The notes beneath the pieces are model-generated. The model was given only the letters and a program-made list of their open reading frames with translations. It made no database searches and was not told where the DNA came from. This document shows, piece after piece, positions 24,779-39,800 of a stretch of 64,000 nt of DNA; position 1 is the first letter of the stretch; every line of letters starts with the position of its first letter. Origin of the DNA: Aricia agestis (lineage: Eukaryota > Arthropoda > Insecta > Lepidoptera > Lycaenidae); the NCBI RefSeq assembly GCF_905147365.1, contig NC_056408.1:8866001-8930000 (forward strand). Direction: 5' to 3'. A program made the translations under genes and the position numbers.

Positions 24779-27700
24779 GTGCACGCACAATTATTTCAAG
24801 TTTATAACTATACTTATAAAACTGCATCTTTCAGCACGCTTATTAAAATTCAATATTTAATTACTGGAACGATACGGAACTATTAAACTCAATTACACAT
24901 ATAATAAATAGGCTCGGAGGCTGGTGGCAGCTAATTTATAATGCGAGCGCGGATTGAGTAATGAGAACGGGATGCGCGGGCGCACGGTGCAGTGTGCACT
25001 CATTACGTGTAGAAAGTAAACCGCATCCGCGAGGTCGCCGCTCGGGGTTGATAAACCTGTCTCTACAATCTGACCGAATAGCATCAGTTTCTTTTAAACT
25101 TGTTCAGCGAGCCTTTAATGAGTCTCCGTAGCCGGCACAATATTGTCTCTATCGAGCTTTTTTATGTTTTTTAATTTTACGACGAGTCCTATCAATATAT
25201 TATATTCTATTCTTCACGGTTGGGCTTTCGCTGTAGAATTGTACATTTCATAGCATAAAACGCTTTTTACGATCTTTAGATCTGTTATATTTTGCAGAAA
25301 CAATAATTATCAGCTCAATAACAATAACTTGAGATATAATAGCAATAATTTAAAATTTTATTAATTTTAAAACCCATAAAAATACAATTGTTAGGCTTCT
25401 ATAGTAATTCTAAAAAGTGTTTTTTTAGGATTAAAAGAATTAAAACGTTTTCTGAAATAATTAACAACATATTTATGACTTAACTGCTACGAAATGATAG
25501 TTTTTAGTGTTATTAATAATATTCGTTGTAGACCCTACAAGATATAAGGCCAAACGCTCGTAAAGGCTGATTATACCATACCTTATAGTATATTGTGCAA
25601 TGTGCAGACCTTTTTTCAGGAGAACAACTTAAATAATATGCGATTAAACACCTCGCTGCACAGTTTTGTCTTTTGTCAGCTTACAGCAACGGCATTTAAA
25701 CTAGTAGGACAGTAGGAACGTTGGACACAAATTTTCAGTCGGACGATATGTCGTCGCGTGCTGATTTAGCACACCCAATGGAACAGACGTCATGCCATCC
25801 GTACATTTTAACGAGAGCGCGATCCCCCGCACCGATAGCGACAGACTAATGAAAACCCCTCTGAATAATGCATTAAAACCAGCGTTAAATCGTGAGCACT
25901 TACAATCGACGTAACGACTAGAAAATACTAGATGCAAATTAAAGTCAACACCGGTCGATAAGCTTCCGGAGGAAATTCGTGAAATGCAACCGAACATTGA
26001 CTTAAATACTGCTAATCGCTTGTCCATATTCGCTTGCCGAGTTACGATCGACATAAATCTCCGTCGGTTATAAATCACTCCCATTCACATTTCTCGGGGT
26101 CGAAGGTGAGTAAAGCGCCGCGGAAGTATGTAACGCGATAGTATTACGGTGCATGATGCATGACGTGTAGAGTGCTAGGACGAGAAGGCAGCGTCGCCCG
26201 GTGTCACCGCCTGGCGCTGCCCGTGCGGCGTAGCGCGTCGTGCTGCGCCTCACGCCGCGACCCAGCCTCACCTTACCTATTGAAATGTCAGTGGTCCGAC
26301 CGATGACGAGACAATCGTAAAATACAATGTTAAGGTCACATCATGACTTCAATAAACTATTCTGAACATAGAAAACGTGATGTCGTCGCCGCGGTCCTCA
26401 CTCAACGGAACCTCCCGAAAGTGTGCCATCCTGCGGCTCGTACGTATCTATGTGTCAGCAGATTTTATTGAATACTGTGAACATATTTTGCACCCATAGA
26501 TCGATAACATAATTTGTAGTCACGATCCAGTACGAACTTATCGTGTTGATTTAAAACATAGCACGAGTATAGGCGTGTTGGTGGTTGAAATTTACCGATC
26601 TCCTGAAAATTCAATCCCTAGCTCTGAAGGGCCTCGGCAATTGCAAATATTATCTCAACGGCAATATCGTCTATTAAATACCTAAGTATTAATTATTTCT
26701 CATGTAATAAAACTTGATATTCAGACATAAAGATAATAATTACATAAACATAAATTTCTTGATAGCATCTAAGACACCTTAACCTTCTTACTTTTACAAT
26801 TCTACAACACGACGATCGGAATGAAATGTAAATAAAGAGGTCACAGTATAAGAGGATCTCTGAGTAAGTTACCATGTCAATTTGTATGTCAACAGGACAT
26901 GGAGCGAGCCATCGAGCGCTAACATAGCGGGGTTTTACTTTCTTGGAGTGGCCTCAAGAAACTAGTTAAGAGAAAGTAGGATTACTATCTCCCTGGGATT
27001 TATCATTATATAACATGAACCTATCGACTACGGAATTCGATTACTTTTTCTATTAAATATGTGTCAATCGTTTGTCTGACTTCGCATAAACAATAGGCTA
27101 ATTAGGCCGATAGTATCGTGCGTATCCATCCGCCCGGAGGTGTGGAAAACAGACGCTTATAAATATTAATATCGTGTACAATACCGTCTTTGTCACTCCA
27201 ACATTCACTTAGAATTATAAAGGCGTAGAAGAATCGCTAACAAGAGTCGGAATGGCTTACATTAGTGTAAAATAAAAGATGCTCTTTACAGTTTCGCTTA
27301 GCAACCGACACGGTGGGTATCGCCAATAGAAGTGGCACAAAAGTAATTCTCCGGACAGAATTCCTAATGAATTTCGAAAGAGTTGTTGGACTTAGAGTAG
27401 ATCTATACGAAGATCGTTCGCGGTATAAAACTATTTGTAGCGATTTCAAGGGATTTGTCTTGATTTTTATTTGTGGTTTAGGCTAATAGTACAGAGGAAA
27501 CCGCGACGATAGCCGGTCGTGTGGTCAGGCATTTTCCGCTGCGGCTAGGGCGGGCGAGCCGATGCATGTCAGCTGTACAGTTAGTCACGATGGCGGTTAC
27601 TGTGTCTGTTTTTGTTTTAAGATGACCATTATAATCATATTATGTACACACTGCATCGTCTAACTCGTACACTGGTCGTTTAGAAATTAGTCCATCCAAC

Positions 27701-30700
27701 AAAAAGGCAAACAGTGGGTAGAAGAAGCGACTTAATCTCACTTTTGGTATGAATAATGGATAGTATTTGAAGTTTTATTGGATTTTTTTATTTGTAAAAC
27801 ATTTGAAAGCGCTTTGTCTCTTAAAAACAATGCGTTGATAATTTCCTAAAAACTTGTCGATTTTGCCGAGTCCGTGGTTAATTCGCTAGCTGGAATCCTG
27901 ATCGCACTTCACGGTTAAACATGATAGAAATTGCTGTTCCTAATGTTTTTTTGTTGCAAATCGATTCTTTTTACAACTGTCATAAAAAGTACCGAACACA
28001 AATCTATACAATGAATTTGCATGTTTTGCGATTGCAACGCGTTATATTACGAAAAACCCACATAATGATGTACACCCATCAAATAGCCAGGAACATATTA
28101 AAAGCCATAAGGAAATCACTTATACTACGCACATAAAATTGCAATAGTCTTTGCGGGGTACAGAAATATAAGACAATTTATTTCTCTATTGTTTGAAATG
28201 CGCTCGCCGTGTTTTCATGCGGCGCGAATTATTTCATGTTGGAAAACTTATTGAACAGTTTTTGAGCGGAAACTCAAAGGGATAATGTCGATGCTTGTAC
28301 AGCGATAAGGGCTTCGTACTCACTAACAATGCTCCAGAACATTTCCTAGAAATACTGGCATACTCCTCTTTCGTAATAAAACTAAAGTGTAGCCGTCGAA
28401 CGAGAAGATTGTGTCAAATCTCCCCTTGTTTTCTGCTTGTATACGTGCGACCGTTCTGGTGATTTCAATAACAAGTCGCTATTCAATAGTAGATTCTATC
28501 GACGCTTTCTTAGCCATGTTTTCAATGCTGACTTCTCATTTGTAACATCTGCGCCTTACATATACTTTACAATGAACTAACTCACCTCTGTAAGAAGCGA
28601 ACGATTTAAGAAACATTTTATTTATCCGAGCTTCATTAAAGCATCGAGTAAGTACTTTAAAACATACTTCGTGTACCTTCGTGCACGGGAAACTTTAATT
28701 CCCGATGCAAATAGCATGAATGGGCGCTGCTTAGTCTGTTTTAGATGTTAAACGATAAACAGTTGGGTCTTAGAAATTACAACCGATTACATGACGATAG
28801 AGGCACGAACCATGTGCGAGCGTGTTTCTAGTTCAGCTGCCGTTATCTAATACGAATTTACAGCCCGAGATTAAACTACTCGAAAACGCTGCACATCGGG
28901 TATAGTACGAGAGGCGTCCTCGGTAATGGCTTCTTTACGTAATGGTGATAAAAACATTTCCTCGTAGCGCTCACGTGAGAGTATTGGACAGGACGGTCTT
29001 GACATTGACGGATGGGGCGCAGGCCGCGTGACTGGCCACTTCGTATATACGGCGGACGGCAAAAAGGAACATCTAGCACCTCCTAAGTGCGAACATCGCA
29101 ATTTGCTCGTCAAACGAAACGGGACAGATTGTTTGATTTTCACCTGGCTATAAATAGCTGGTCAGTGGCCATGTGCGACACGTTTTATCAAAAACTGCCA
29201 ATGATAGGTTTCTAACAATTCTTATTAACACATAAAATACAATTTTAATGTCTGCTACCTTGTGTGTGTGTGTTCTAACTAATGTAACTTATCGGGACAC
29301 ATAATATATTAGTTCGATTATGATTAATTTATTGTAAATTGACATTCTAGTTGGGTATTGATTACATTTATGCAAATACATATGTATATTTTACTAGAAT
29401 TACTTTTATTATTCGACATTTATCTATTTGGAGCTCATAAATCCCAACTTATCAGACCGTCTCCATTTAACGGGAACCGTAACGCTATTTTATAAATATT
29501 ATTCATATACGTGTAACACAAACTACATAACTGTGTACAAGCTAAATAGTTAATTGTTTAAAACAATTAAGATAGTTTAAATATCTAAAAAGTACGGTTA
29601 ATTTTTTAGCATATCAAATCCGCTAAATAAGTATTCATTAAACGTAAGCAAAATATAATAATTTAAGCACGACTAATTCGACATAATCTCGAGATGTTCA
29701 GATGCTCAGCGAAGATAATAAAGAAGATAAAATAGAATCTCCCATAAAATAACATTAGTTGTGGTTCGATAGTTAAGAATTATGGTATTACGTATTCAAC
29801 TTCACGTAGGTAATACTTTTTTACGAATCATTCAAAGAATTTACTCGTGGGAGAGTGATGCACGGCTAATCACATCACGTTTGATTAATGGAAAAGAGAG
29901 ATAGGTAGAATAAGATAAATAATGAGAGAAAAAATATATTATACTATTATTGCGTTACTGTAACGTTATGTGTATTCTATCTTTAATTTATCTGACTTTA
30001 ATAGGGTGATAAGAAATTCCCATACGAAAACATATTTTTAATCTGAACTTCATTGTCTTCCTATCTGGGATTAATTACGTTTCATCATAGAAACGAATAA
30101 ATTTTCTTTCATTACACAGCGGAAAGTAGAATCATTAATAATTCACTTCACAATATATTAAGCTGTATCTTATAATTTAATCATATACTATAGACCTAAC
30201 TTCATAACTATTCTGCATTGACGCTGTAGGAAAATGAATGAATAGAAATTCTTTCATATTTAGCATGGCTGCCATGCTAAATATGATAGAGTAATTGATA
30301 CAAAATCGTATATTGAACAAGATAATTTGCTTACACTATAATCTACAAATCCCTAACTTTAGCAACAAAAAATGCATTAGATACAAATGTACTAAAACCT
30401 CACTTATGTCTCAATTGTACCCGCATTCACTGGACCGCTACGAGACGTTCCAATGCCTGGACTCGCATATAACACATAATGATATTCGTACATTCCACTC
30501 CGCATCAGTTACATTTCAACGACTTGCGTAATAAATGCGGATCGTGTCCAGCCACCATAACAATAACAATCAACATCTTGTCATCAATAAACTTATTCAC
30601 GTTTATAACTCTGTCTATGCTAGGACTATGAAATTAATTGTATATTCTAGATCTACAGCGAACTGTCGTAAACTCGACAATAAAATTGGTTGCTAATTCT

Positions 30701-33699
30701 CTTTATGGACCCGAAGTTACTTGCGAATTATTGGTTAATGAACATGCTAAAAGTAAACCATTAAGCAAAACGTTAATATTGAGAGATCAATTTTAATCTC
30801 GAATTATTAAAAAGTATACATCGTTATTATGACATTAAACTAAATATTACAATAACAGTTTTTGGTATGAATTTCAAGAATAAATTGAAGCATTTTATTA
30901 AAATGTATTTTCGTTGATTACAGGCTGAAGGCGGCGATATTTAGCGGGTGGCGGCTGCGATTTTAAAAGGTCAGTAACCCCGCACATCAATCTTGTCCGA
31001 TCGAATTTCGTCGATCATTACAAATAATATAACATAATGTTTCATTTCATTATATTTCATCACTAGTAGTCTTGAAGTAAAATGTGCAATATGTGAAAAA
31101 TATTGTTTAAAAGTTTTAATAATTAGGAATAAACGTTTCAAATATACAAAACATTTAGGTAAAATTACTATAGCTAAGATGTTTCGTGGTACAATTACGT
31201 TTGTCAAATAAAAATTACACATAATTTTAGACAGACTAAATTACATAATACCGTGATACAGTTTCAGAAAAGTTACGCTATGATGATTGAGAATTGAGAT
31301 GACTTATAAACGGCAAATGAAAATCAAACCATAACGTTCGTTGCTCCAAAAATGGTACACCTCTGAGCGAGTTAATATGTTATATCTTACGGTAAAAGCC
31401 CCAATAGCATTAATCAAAATTACTGTTAAATTGTTCCCAAATGTCGTTCTTCTAGCGAGCGCCAGAATAACGACCTTAAAGTCAGCGGAGTGTAAACATA
31501 AGACACTTGTACAGTTACGTTTTTTGTTAATGCGTGCATAGTGACTCGCACTTCCGTACGAGGCCTTAAGCTCTAATAGTGTGTTATTAGGAGGGCCCAT
31601 TATAACAAATAACAATTGATGCAGTTTCTATAAATTATTGCACGTTGCTCAACAATATTTTTAATTGACGACCTTTCTTTTCCCATAACAGAAATTGAAT
31701 GTTAGCATACATAGGCGGTAGATACAGAAATCGACTTTTAATTTGTCAGCAAAAATATAATTATTATTTCAATCTTATTCAAACAAGATAATATCTTATA
31801 TATAATACTTATAACTATAATTTATTAAGTACTTACGTTTAAATATTATTATTTTTTTTTTGTAAAAAATTGCAAACAGAAATAATAATTGTTAAGGACA
31901 ATAAAAGGAAGATAAAAATCAAGACTGTCCTGATTCGAACTCACTAAAATAAGAAACCGGTTGTAGAGCGTCACCTGTTATTTTTACCGTTCGTCGACAT
32001 GTGACCTAAATTTGTATGGGGTACGAGTTATCAGCATCCTATTAATATTAATTACGTCGTGTAAGTTTTAAACATTGTAATTTGCTTCATTCTTACATTG
32101 TGCTCATTACATATTTCGCGTTTCTGAAATCGTTCGCCAAAATTTCGGACATTTTTATGAAGATTGCCTACTTTTAGTTTAACGAAACACATTAAATTAA
32201 CGAAACGTGTTCTCTTAGTTAAATTACTCGTCATTATTTCGAATCTATTTATTATACAATAATCGAGTTAACCAGGCCCTAATGGAATTATGAGATGATA
32301 AGCCAGCGGATACTTTACAGTTTGATTTAGATCGAAGTTAGATGTACTTGTGAGTAATCAATTTATTTTACAGTTGTAAGCAATAAGCTCTAATGGATTT
32401 TACCTTCGAACATTAGTTAGACGGTAGACCATAAGGTCGAAATACGGAACAACCTAATATAATCTTTATGACATGATAGGGTTGCAAGGTTTATAATACT
32501 CCTTATTACCCATGTCCATCCGAGACGGAAACGCAACGATACAGATCAAAATTGCGGAGCACACTCAATCAGTCATCTCGCATATTGTTTCCTGATTGTT
32601 CTAGTTTGATGAAGTAACGATTTAAATCTAAATAGGTTTTATGTTAATCTACAATTGGTATCTCGCATCGATGTGGATTGTGCACACACAGTAATACAGG
32701 AAACGTCTAGAACTCATACACCTGCGGGCGAAATTCGCACAGAGGAGCAATCCTTGTTTTAGTTCTAATAAAAGGATAGGAGGTCTGGCTTTTCATATTA
32801 TCATGACTTTCCATTGTCATTTTATGAAAAAAAAAATTTCTATTACTATAATAATTTGTTACATTATAATATGATCCCACTTCTTAAACTTAATGTTCAA
32901 TATATTTTATTGCAAATTCTTACTTTTTAAAACCAGTAAGACATTTTCTAAACAAAATTACACAATAAAGTCGTAAATCTTGCACATAGCCGAGGAGCAG
33001 TTTCTAAAACGATCTTCCTTTTCACGTCCGTAATAAGAAATAATACGATAGTGTTACAAAAACTTGTTTACGTTTATCCACCTCACTCGGGGTCTAGCTG
33101 TAGTGCAGGTTATCCTGAGCCATAAAAAATAAATGGGGAACAAAATATCGCGAGGCTTCCACACCACTCCTCGGTTAATCACCACCTTCGCCGTTACAGA
33201 CTTTATTTGACGTCTTATTAGATTATAGTCTACGGCTTGATATTAGATTGATAGAACGTGCAATAAATGAGGAGTCATTATTTATATCTGTGCAGTGATT
33301 CCTGGATAATCAACATAGCGTTGACTCGATAGGAGATGTAGCATTATGTATCTAATCATTTTGTTGATTGCTTGTATGTGTTCATGAAAGGCAGAGTTCG
33401 AGCATTCTCTCTTAGTGGGTCACAATTAAATTGTAATAAATGTTTATTGGACGTTATTATCGAGATGTTAATAAGAGCTTTTGAGTATACTTAGCGCTTA
33501 TAATTGAAATGTCAGGATTTTAAGTGCTTGTTGATTAATGAAACAATAAATTGTACTAAAACGGCAATTTTCTTAATTACGATTATATCAATAGCAGAAA
33601 TATTGTTTATTTTTTGTTAAACACCGTTTCAGTTTTAAATTAAAAACAGTTTCAGTTTCGAAACTTACTTTACAGCTTTTTTTTTCTAAGAAAGAAAAT
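24779..33699. other. Repeat-poor intronic DNA, unassigned
   Basis: No exon, RNA gene or clear mobile element apart from the small hairpin at 30255-30285 and a short (TG)n at 29261-29274. A GC-rich patch occurs at about 26170-26275. Open frames of 60-127 codons are present on both strands but show no domain or splice context. Confidence 0.45.
30255..30285. repeat. Perfect 15-bp inverted repeat, 1-nt spacer
   Basis: CATATTTAGCATGGC (30255-30269) and its exact complement (30271-30285) are separated by one T. Confidence 0.85.
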
Positions 33700-33850
33700 C
33701 TTTCAGGTATTTATTTAATTATTGATTTATTTATTTTATAGACTCACCAACATAACAGCATTTGTGACATTTTAAGTTTGTACATAAAATTTGTTTACAG
33801 ATAAAAGTATAATAAGTCTTCAGAGACAATTTATTTTAAGCTCATTTTGC
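33700..33850 (-). mobile_element. Possible LINE 3'-end fragment
   Basis: On the - strand the sequence ends in ATAAATAAAT-type repeats (33713-33742) preceded by a TATGTTGGTGAGTC word. This resembles 3' ends of insect non-LTR retrotransposons. No coding part is left. Confidence 0.3.
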
Positions 33851-36800
33851 AACGCGTACCGCAAATGCAAGCAAAATAAAAATTGAAATTCTTCAGATTA
33901 ACTTATAATTGGATAACACGGCAGATTCGCCTGATTAGTTTAAGTGAGGCTCGTTAAGAAATAATATTGAAATAGGGATGTTCCGCGGAATCTACTTGTA
34001 CGTACTTAATTGGGTCGTCGCCGGCGATCCGAAACTCCGATACGGGGCCGCGATGTCAAGTCTATCCAATGGTATCGCGATTTTTGTTTTTTTGCGTTGC
34101 GGTGGGCAGTAATTGTGAACGGGATTCGCACGCCGACACCAATTCGCGTCTCATCGTGGCCGCAATACATCGCTCTACTTAGAGCAACGCGAGTTCCCGG
34201 AACCGTCGTGTTCCCGGCGTAATTGTGGTACCGACTACCTAATACAGAGAATGCAGAACGCCGGTATATAGGCCATCGTCCATCATCGTCATTTCATGTT
34301 ATATCAGGTGTTCTGTTATATTTATCGCCAAATTTGGCGTCGTTGACATTTTTGGCAAGGCAAATTTTCGCTAAGTTAATTAGGTACAAACCGATTTTGG
34401 CAGTATATTTAATTAACATAATATCTAATTTTTGTTCATTTAAATATAAACAAAACGTTAAATAAAAAACAAACAACGTAATAATTGTACTTCAATACCT
34501 TCGAATCCAGGACAAAAGCGAAGCTTTTAAAACCGGTACAAAAAAAGAAAAGCGGTCAATTAGCGACGTGTGAGTGAATTGGCGCCGAAGTTACCTACAT
34601 AGATGCGAGATAGTACAGAATCATGATGAATTGCGATTAATCGCTCTCGGTCGATCGCCGATACCGGTGTGCGAGATGATGCGCAACTAATTAGCACGCC
34701 TTATATGTGCACAACACTTTCGATGTTCCATTTCAAATTCGCTCGTACCTTTACGCCAACGTGACGGCATCGTTTTCTTCATGAGAGCGAGGTGACAAAG
34801 TTTAATCGTAAAAGGCAAACAGTTTTATTTCACGTTAAACAAGCCCGAAGATGTTATACACAAATATTGATTCAGTTATGAGATGCGAGATGTGGACGAA
34901 GCACAAAGTGTGTAAACTGAAAAGTTTACGACGCTGACATTGTCGTCGAAGAATCGACAATAACTTCATTGAACACAGGAATGCAGTATGTGAGTTTGAC
35001 GAGAATAATGCGGCTTATAGACGCACGGAAGAACTACTTTACAGTTACAACATTAGCGTTTTTGCATCCGCAATCAAAGGGACAGGGAGCGTCGCACTGA
35101 GGTACACTGGGAAACCAATCAATTACATATTAGCTTGATGCGAAGATGTTCCGAGTCTAGCATTTGCATGCATACCTAGGTGTAGTTTTAGCACTGTGAC
35201 AGGGCGAGAGAAAGTCATTATCCTATTAACCCTTGATTATATGGAAATCTCTTATATCTGACACTTTTAGAAAGACGCGAAGAAAATCACATCATTTAAT
35301 TTCTGTCTTCGATTTATTACGGTTTTTCCAGTAATAGTCATTAAGAAAAACTATATTCACAGCATACACCCGCATCTATTTGGAAAACCACTTAAATAAT
35401 TTCATCATTTAAGTTTTTAGTGCCAATCCAGCCGATAAATTAACGGGAATTTTAATAACTCTGATTTAGTACCTTTTAGGATGATAAGTCTAGGGGCGAT
35501 ATAGCTTTAGGGAACAATGACGGCGTGCATAGTAGGCGGATACTGACTCGTGTTAGCCGCTGGTCGTAAACCGCCCGCCCTTTCTAAGTCGCATCCAAAC
35601 AAATATTTGAAGTACCGTTGTTTTTAATTATGTTTAATGGCACGAATAAATAGAAGCCGTTCTAATATGCATAAGTAATAACTGTCGGTTCGACGGATGT
35701 AGATTAACAAGAAATGGGCTTCCCATAACACGATTAGTGATATGATAACTGATAAGCTCCGATTCAAAGATAGAGCCCCGAGGGACTATAATTTTCGCAT
35801 ACGGAATCGCAGAAATGAAGGCCCTCGTGGCGTCAAAGCTAAACACGTAATTTATATCGAGACATTCAAAGTTCTAAAATACAGGCAAATAAATGCAAAA
35901 CTTAAGTCGAGAGACTAATAAAGTTACTCGGGTACCTCTACATAATAGTGCACCGGGATTTCGCGATGCACTCGCTAGATTAAATAAATAATATTACTTT
36001 GGTGTCGAGCGTGAGGTTCATGGATACTTTGGATGATTACTCGTTCGATAATGAGTTTAGAGCCCGTTACCCCGGACCGGTCGCATGCGTACCGTACCGC
36101 AGAAAATTCACTTGTACCAATTAGTTACCTCCGACATATCTTACGTAATTCCTATCGTGCCGTTCCACGGCCACAAATAATACTAAAACGTCAATAAACC
36201 ACGAATAAACTGACGCCGACGAAACAATTTCCGTACGTTTATCTCGCGATTTATAATTTCGCGACAACTTTACAAATTCGCTTGTCTCGTAATGTGTGTC
36301 AAGTCGCAATCCTCCGTAAGCACCGAAGACGAAATTAATAGTCAGCAATGAAGAGAAAAAGCGTTTGGATACTAAATTTATACAAAGCAATTAATATCTG
36401 CCGAGTACCGATAACGCCGGATGTCTTTATATTTGTCACGATTTATTGAACATAAATTTTCCAAAGCATACTCATTTCCAATTGCGCTCGTTGTCGAAAA
36501 GGTATTGTCGAAAAAGCCGAAGTAGAAAGTTCACACTTTTTACCTGCGGCTAAAAGTTGCACGTTTCTCGTACAATAAACTATGATAGAAATTAAACTAG
36601 AAGAATTTTTAAAAGGTGTTTTCAGTTCGAGGATTACAAATGAGATTTTGCAGAGTCTACACAATTATTAGAAAAAGCATTGGGTCGCTGTATGGTAACT
36701 GTAGGTACCATAATATACTTATTTTATGACAGATTGTAATACGAGTAGAATCTATCTATTATAATATTTATCCTAAACACATGACCCGCTAGCTCGAAGG

Positions 36801-39800
36801 CGAAACTGAAATGCAGACCGAGTATATCTATTATGGCGAATGCGATCGATCAATCATCGGCAAATGACCGCGGGATATTCATTACAAGCTGAAATGAATA
36901 CTAAATGTCGGTACTTGGTACACCAACAAGCGACAGCGTGGAAAGGATTTAATATATTCTGTGATACTAGATAGCCGTAGTTTATTTTATTTATCTAATA
37001 CATAAGTTAGGAACTTTAATAATTAAGTGATTCATGAAGTTCAGTCTTAAATTGTAAAACACTAAAACTTTATGACCCTAACGATAATTCATCATTCTAA
37101 GAAATAGAGACGTTTCATGTGTTTAAAAATTAAGAAGAAAAGCCTAGAATTATTTTTTAGAATTATTTTGAATTCGTTCCTGGTCAAGGCACATAGTGCC
37201 TTGACCAGGAATGAATTCAAAATTAGCTTCGAATGAAAAGAGTTTAATGTTATACAGTGAGCTACTGTGATACTGTGAAACATGTAGCGTACATTTTATC
37301 GTCGCGGACATCAGTTGAGCCGCAACGTAATTTGTCGCTGGCGCGGCGGTCGCGCGAGATTGAAACAAACCTGTAAATCGAATCTATCACGTACTATCAT
37401 TATGGTAGCCGGCGGATTCCTTGCGGTCGACAATTCTTATGCAAGGAAAGTCGTCATTACTTGTGCGTATTACGTTGACATTTTATAATATTTTCTTTAG
37501 AGCGAGTAAAGTTTTTAAATATAAGGAGAATGAATCTCAACGCTGAGTTACGATCAGCGAGAGCTCGATAGTTTACGGCCATTTTGGAGTCGCTAAGTAA
37601 ACAACAGATCGTTATCGGAATCTATCATCCGATGTAACCTTCGGTATATTAATTCGATAAGCCCTTAAACGGACCGTAATAATACCTCGTCCACTATCGT
37701 AGCTCATAATTCTCGCAAAGCCCGTTTGGATTGTTCATATTTCATTCGGTATCGATGGATGTATCACCGACTACACGAGATTCTATTTACGAGCGTGGGC
37801 CCGACGAGCTGCCAAATGCGGATAGCGCAGATCCGATAGTTTCCCCGTCCGCAAACAAAAGCAATCCGATATGGACCCTATCTGTCTTCCTACGACGTCC
37901 AACAAATACTGGCTTCTTGTACAGTTATTCGTCGCCCCACTAGAAACGCAAATAATACAGCATGTTTACAACGTGGGATACTGAGACTCCTAAATAGGAT
38001 ACGGTGATATGCAACGGTTTTTAGCGTGACCGCGATCGGCAGGACCACACACGGCACACAAACCGATAGCGAATTGTTTGCGTTTGAAAGTCAGACGTGT
38101 GCAAATATGTATTTTATTGGACGTTTACGATAATGAAGACAAATTATTGACCGTAACGAGCGGATCAATTTTTAATATCTGGGTCAAAGAGATAACCGTA
38201 ACTCCGAAAAGGCTCGAGAAATCGCAGATTTATTCGGTGTAATTGAGACGCGTGGTCGGACAAAAAAATGGTGACGAATTCAATTTTGCTGCCTTTTGAC
38301 GAATTCGGCCGTCGGGTCTAGAGCACGGTCCGGCGCTGCTCGTGCGCAACACGACGGCACCTACCGTTACACTGCACCACTTTGTTGGACAGTTACTTGG
38401 AAAAATAATTTATACTTTTATAATACGCTTCGCTTTACGATCTATTAATTATAATTTCCTAGTTTCAAAGCTTGTGTGAATAAAATAGTGCTGTAGGATG
38501 TGTGACACAATATATTGTAATGATTTGTACGCAATATGTAGCTATCATACTAAATTTAAAATTTTAGAACTCTACATTTGGAAAGTACGGAGTCTACCTG
38601 CCCAACTTCATTCGATATTATTTGGGTTTTATGATTTAATGATCTCACATTTTATTATGCTTAATAACATAGTAAACCACATAGTTTGTACAGCGACGAG
38701 ATCGCTACCATATGAGTGGGGTCGCGTCCCCCGCGGCGGTCGTGACCGCTGCGCGTGCGATCCGCGCCACTTGTCATTATTACGTCCAACTTGTCATTAA
38801 AGGGTGCAGGCGTCACGTTCCTTGCCTCATGGCACAATACCGTCTTAATTTATTCACCGTAATCTAACCGTCCTACACCTTCGCTAGAAAATTATTTCGA
38901 AAGCTCCGTAGCAACTTCATTAGGAAATAATACACGTTTATGGAAAGGTATTAATTGATTTTAACACTTTAATTGCTGTTCATTTTCCAACTCGGGAATC
39001 GTTTGTACGGTAAAAGGAGTTAATTTAGCAACTTTTATTAGCATCTCCTAATGGGGTACGGAGTTCAACGCTCTTATCGAGCCTGTTGTGCACGATCGTA
39101 TTGAATCGCGGGTTTCCGTTTCAATAGACTTCGTGACACTTGTCACGTGACAGTACCGAGGAACCTCACAGAGAATCAATTACTATTTTCTTATTAGTTG
39201 TAAAAGCTTCATTACACATCGGGGTCGCCGCCGACCGCTAGCACGAATGAAACACTCGCCGCTCCGATATGCGTCTGTTTACTTTCCGCAACGATTTTAC
39301 TCTCGCACAAGAAAATGCTAATTCCGTTGCCGTTATTCAACGTTCACAAGTGGAATAACCATTTTATCAGAGTATAAATAACAATCAATTTCCGTCGGTC
39401 GTATTTTATAGCGCTGAAAGTCCAACATTTCCGAATTAAGATAGTCGCGAATTTTAACACTCAATTCCTAAAATTTCTGAACATATTTTTTAAAATGTTA
39501 ACAGAATTGTCAATAGAAAGTGTTAAACGACACTTTATTGGCAAATATCTTAATTATCTATGTGACAAGAATTACTCGTATTTTGGGTAGACTGACCCAA
39601 ATGTATCATACACGTATTATCAAACTGTGAACCATTGACTGGGAAGTAGAGTGCGCTTGCTCGACCTCCGCGAACGCAATAATTGAGCATAGAAATCAAA
39701 TTACAGATGATTGATGATGCCGTTACAGCACGACCGGCGCAGACGCCGACGAGCGGACCGTGTCATTCGCTCAACACAATTTCGACAATATATCTACCGA

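Noticed and set aside
26240..26280. Possible - strand splice donor (AG|GTAAGGTGAG) next to a GC-rich patch
   Set aside because: No acceptor, coding frame or initiator could be paired with it.
31925..31950. GATTCGAACT word resembling a tRNA B box
   Set aside because: No A box at the right distance and no cloverleaf can be formed.
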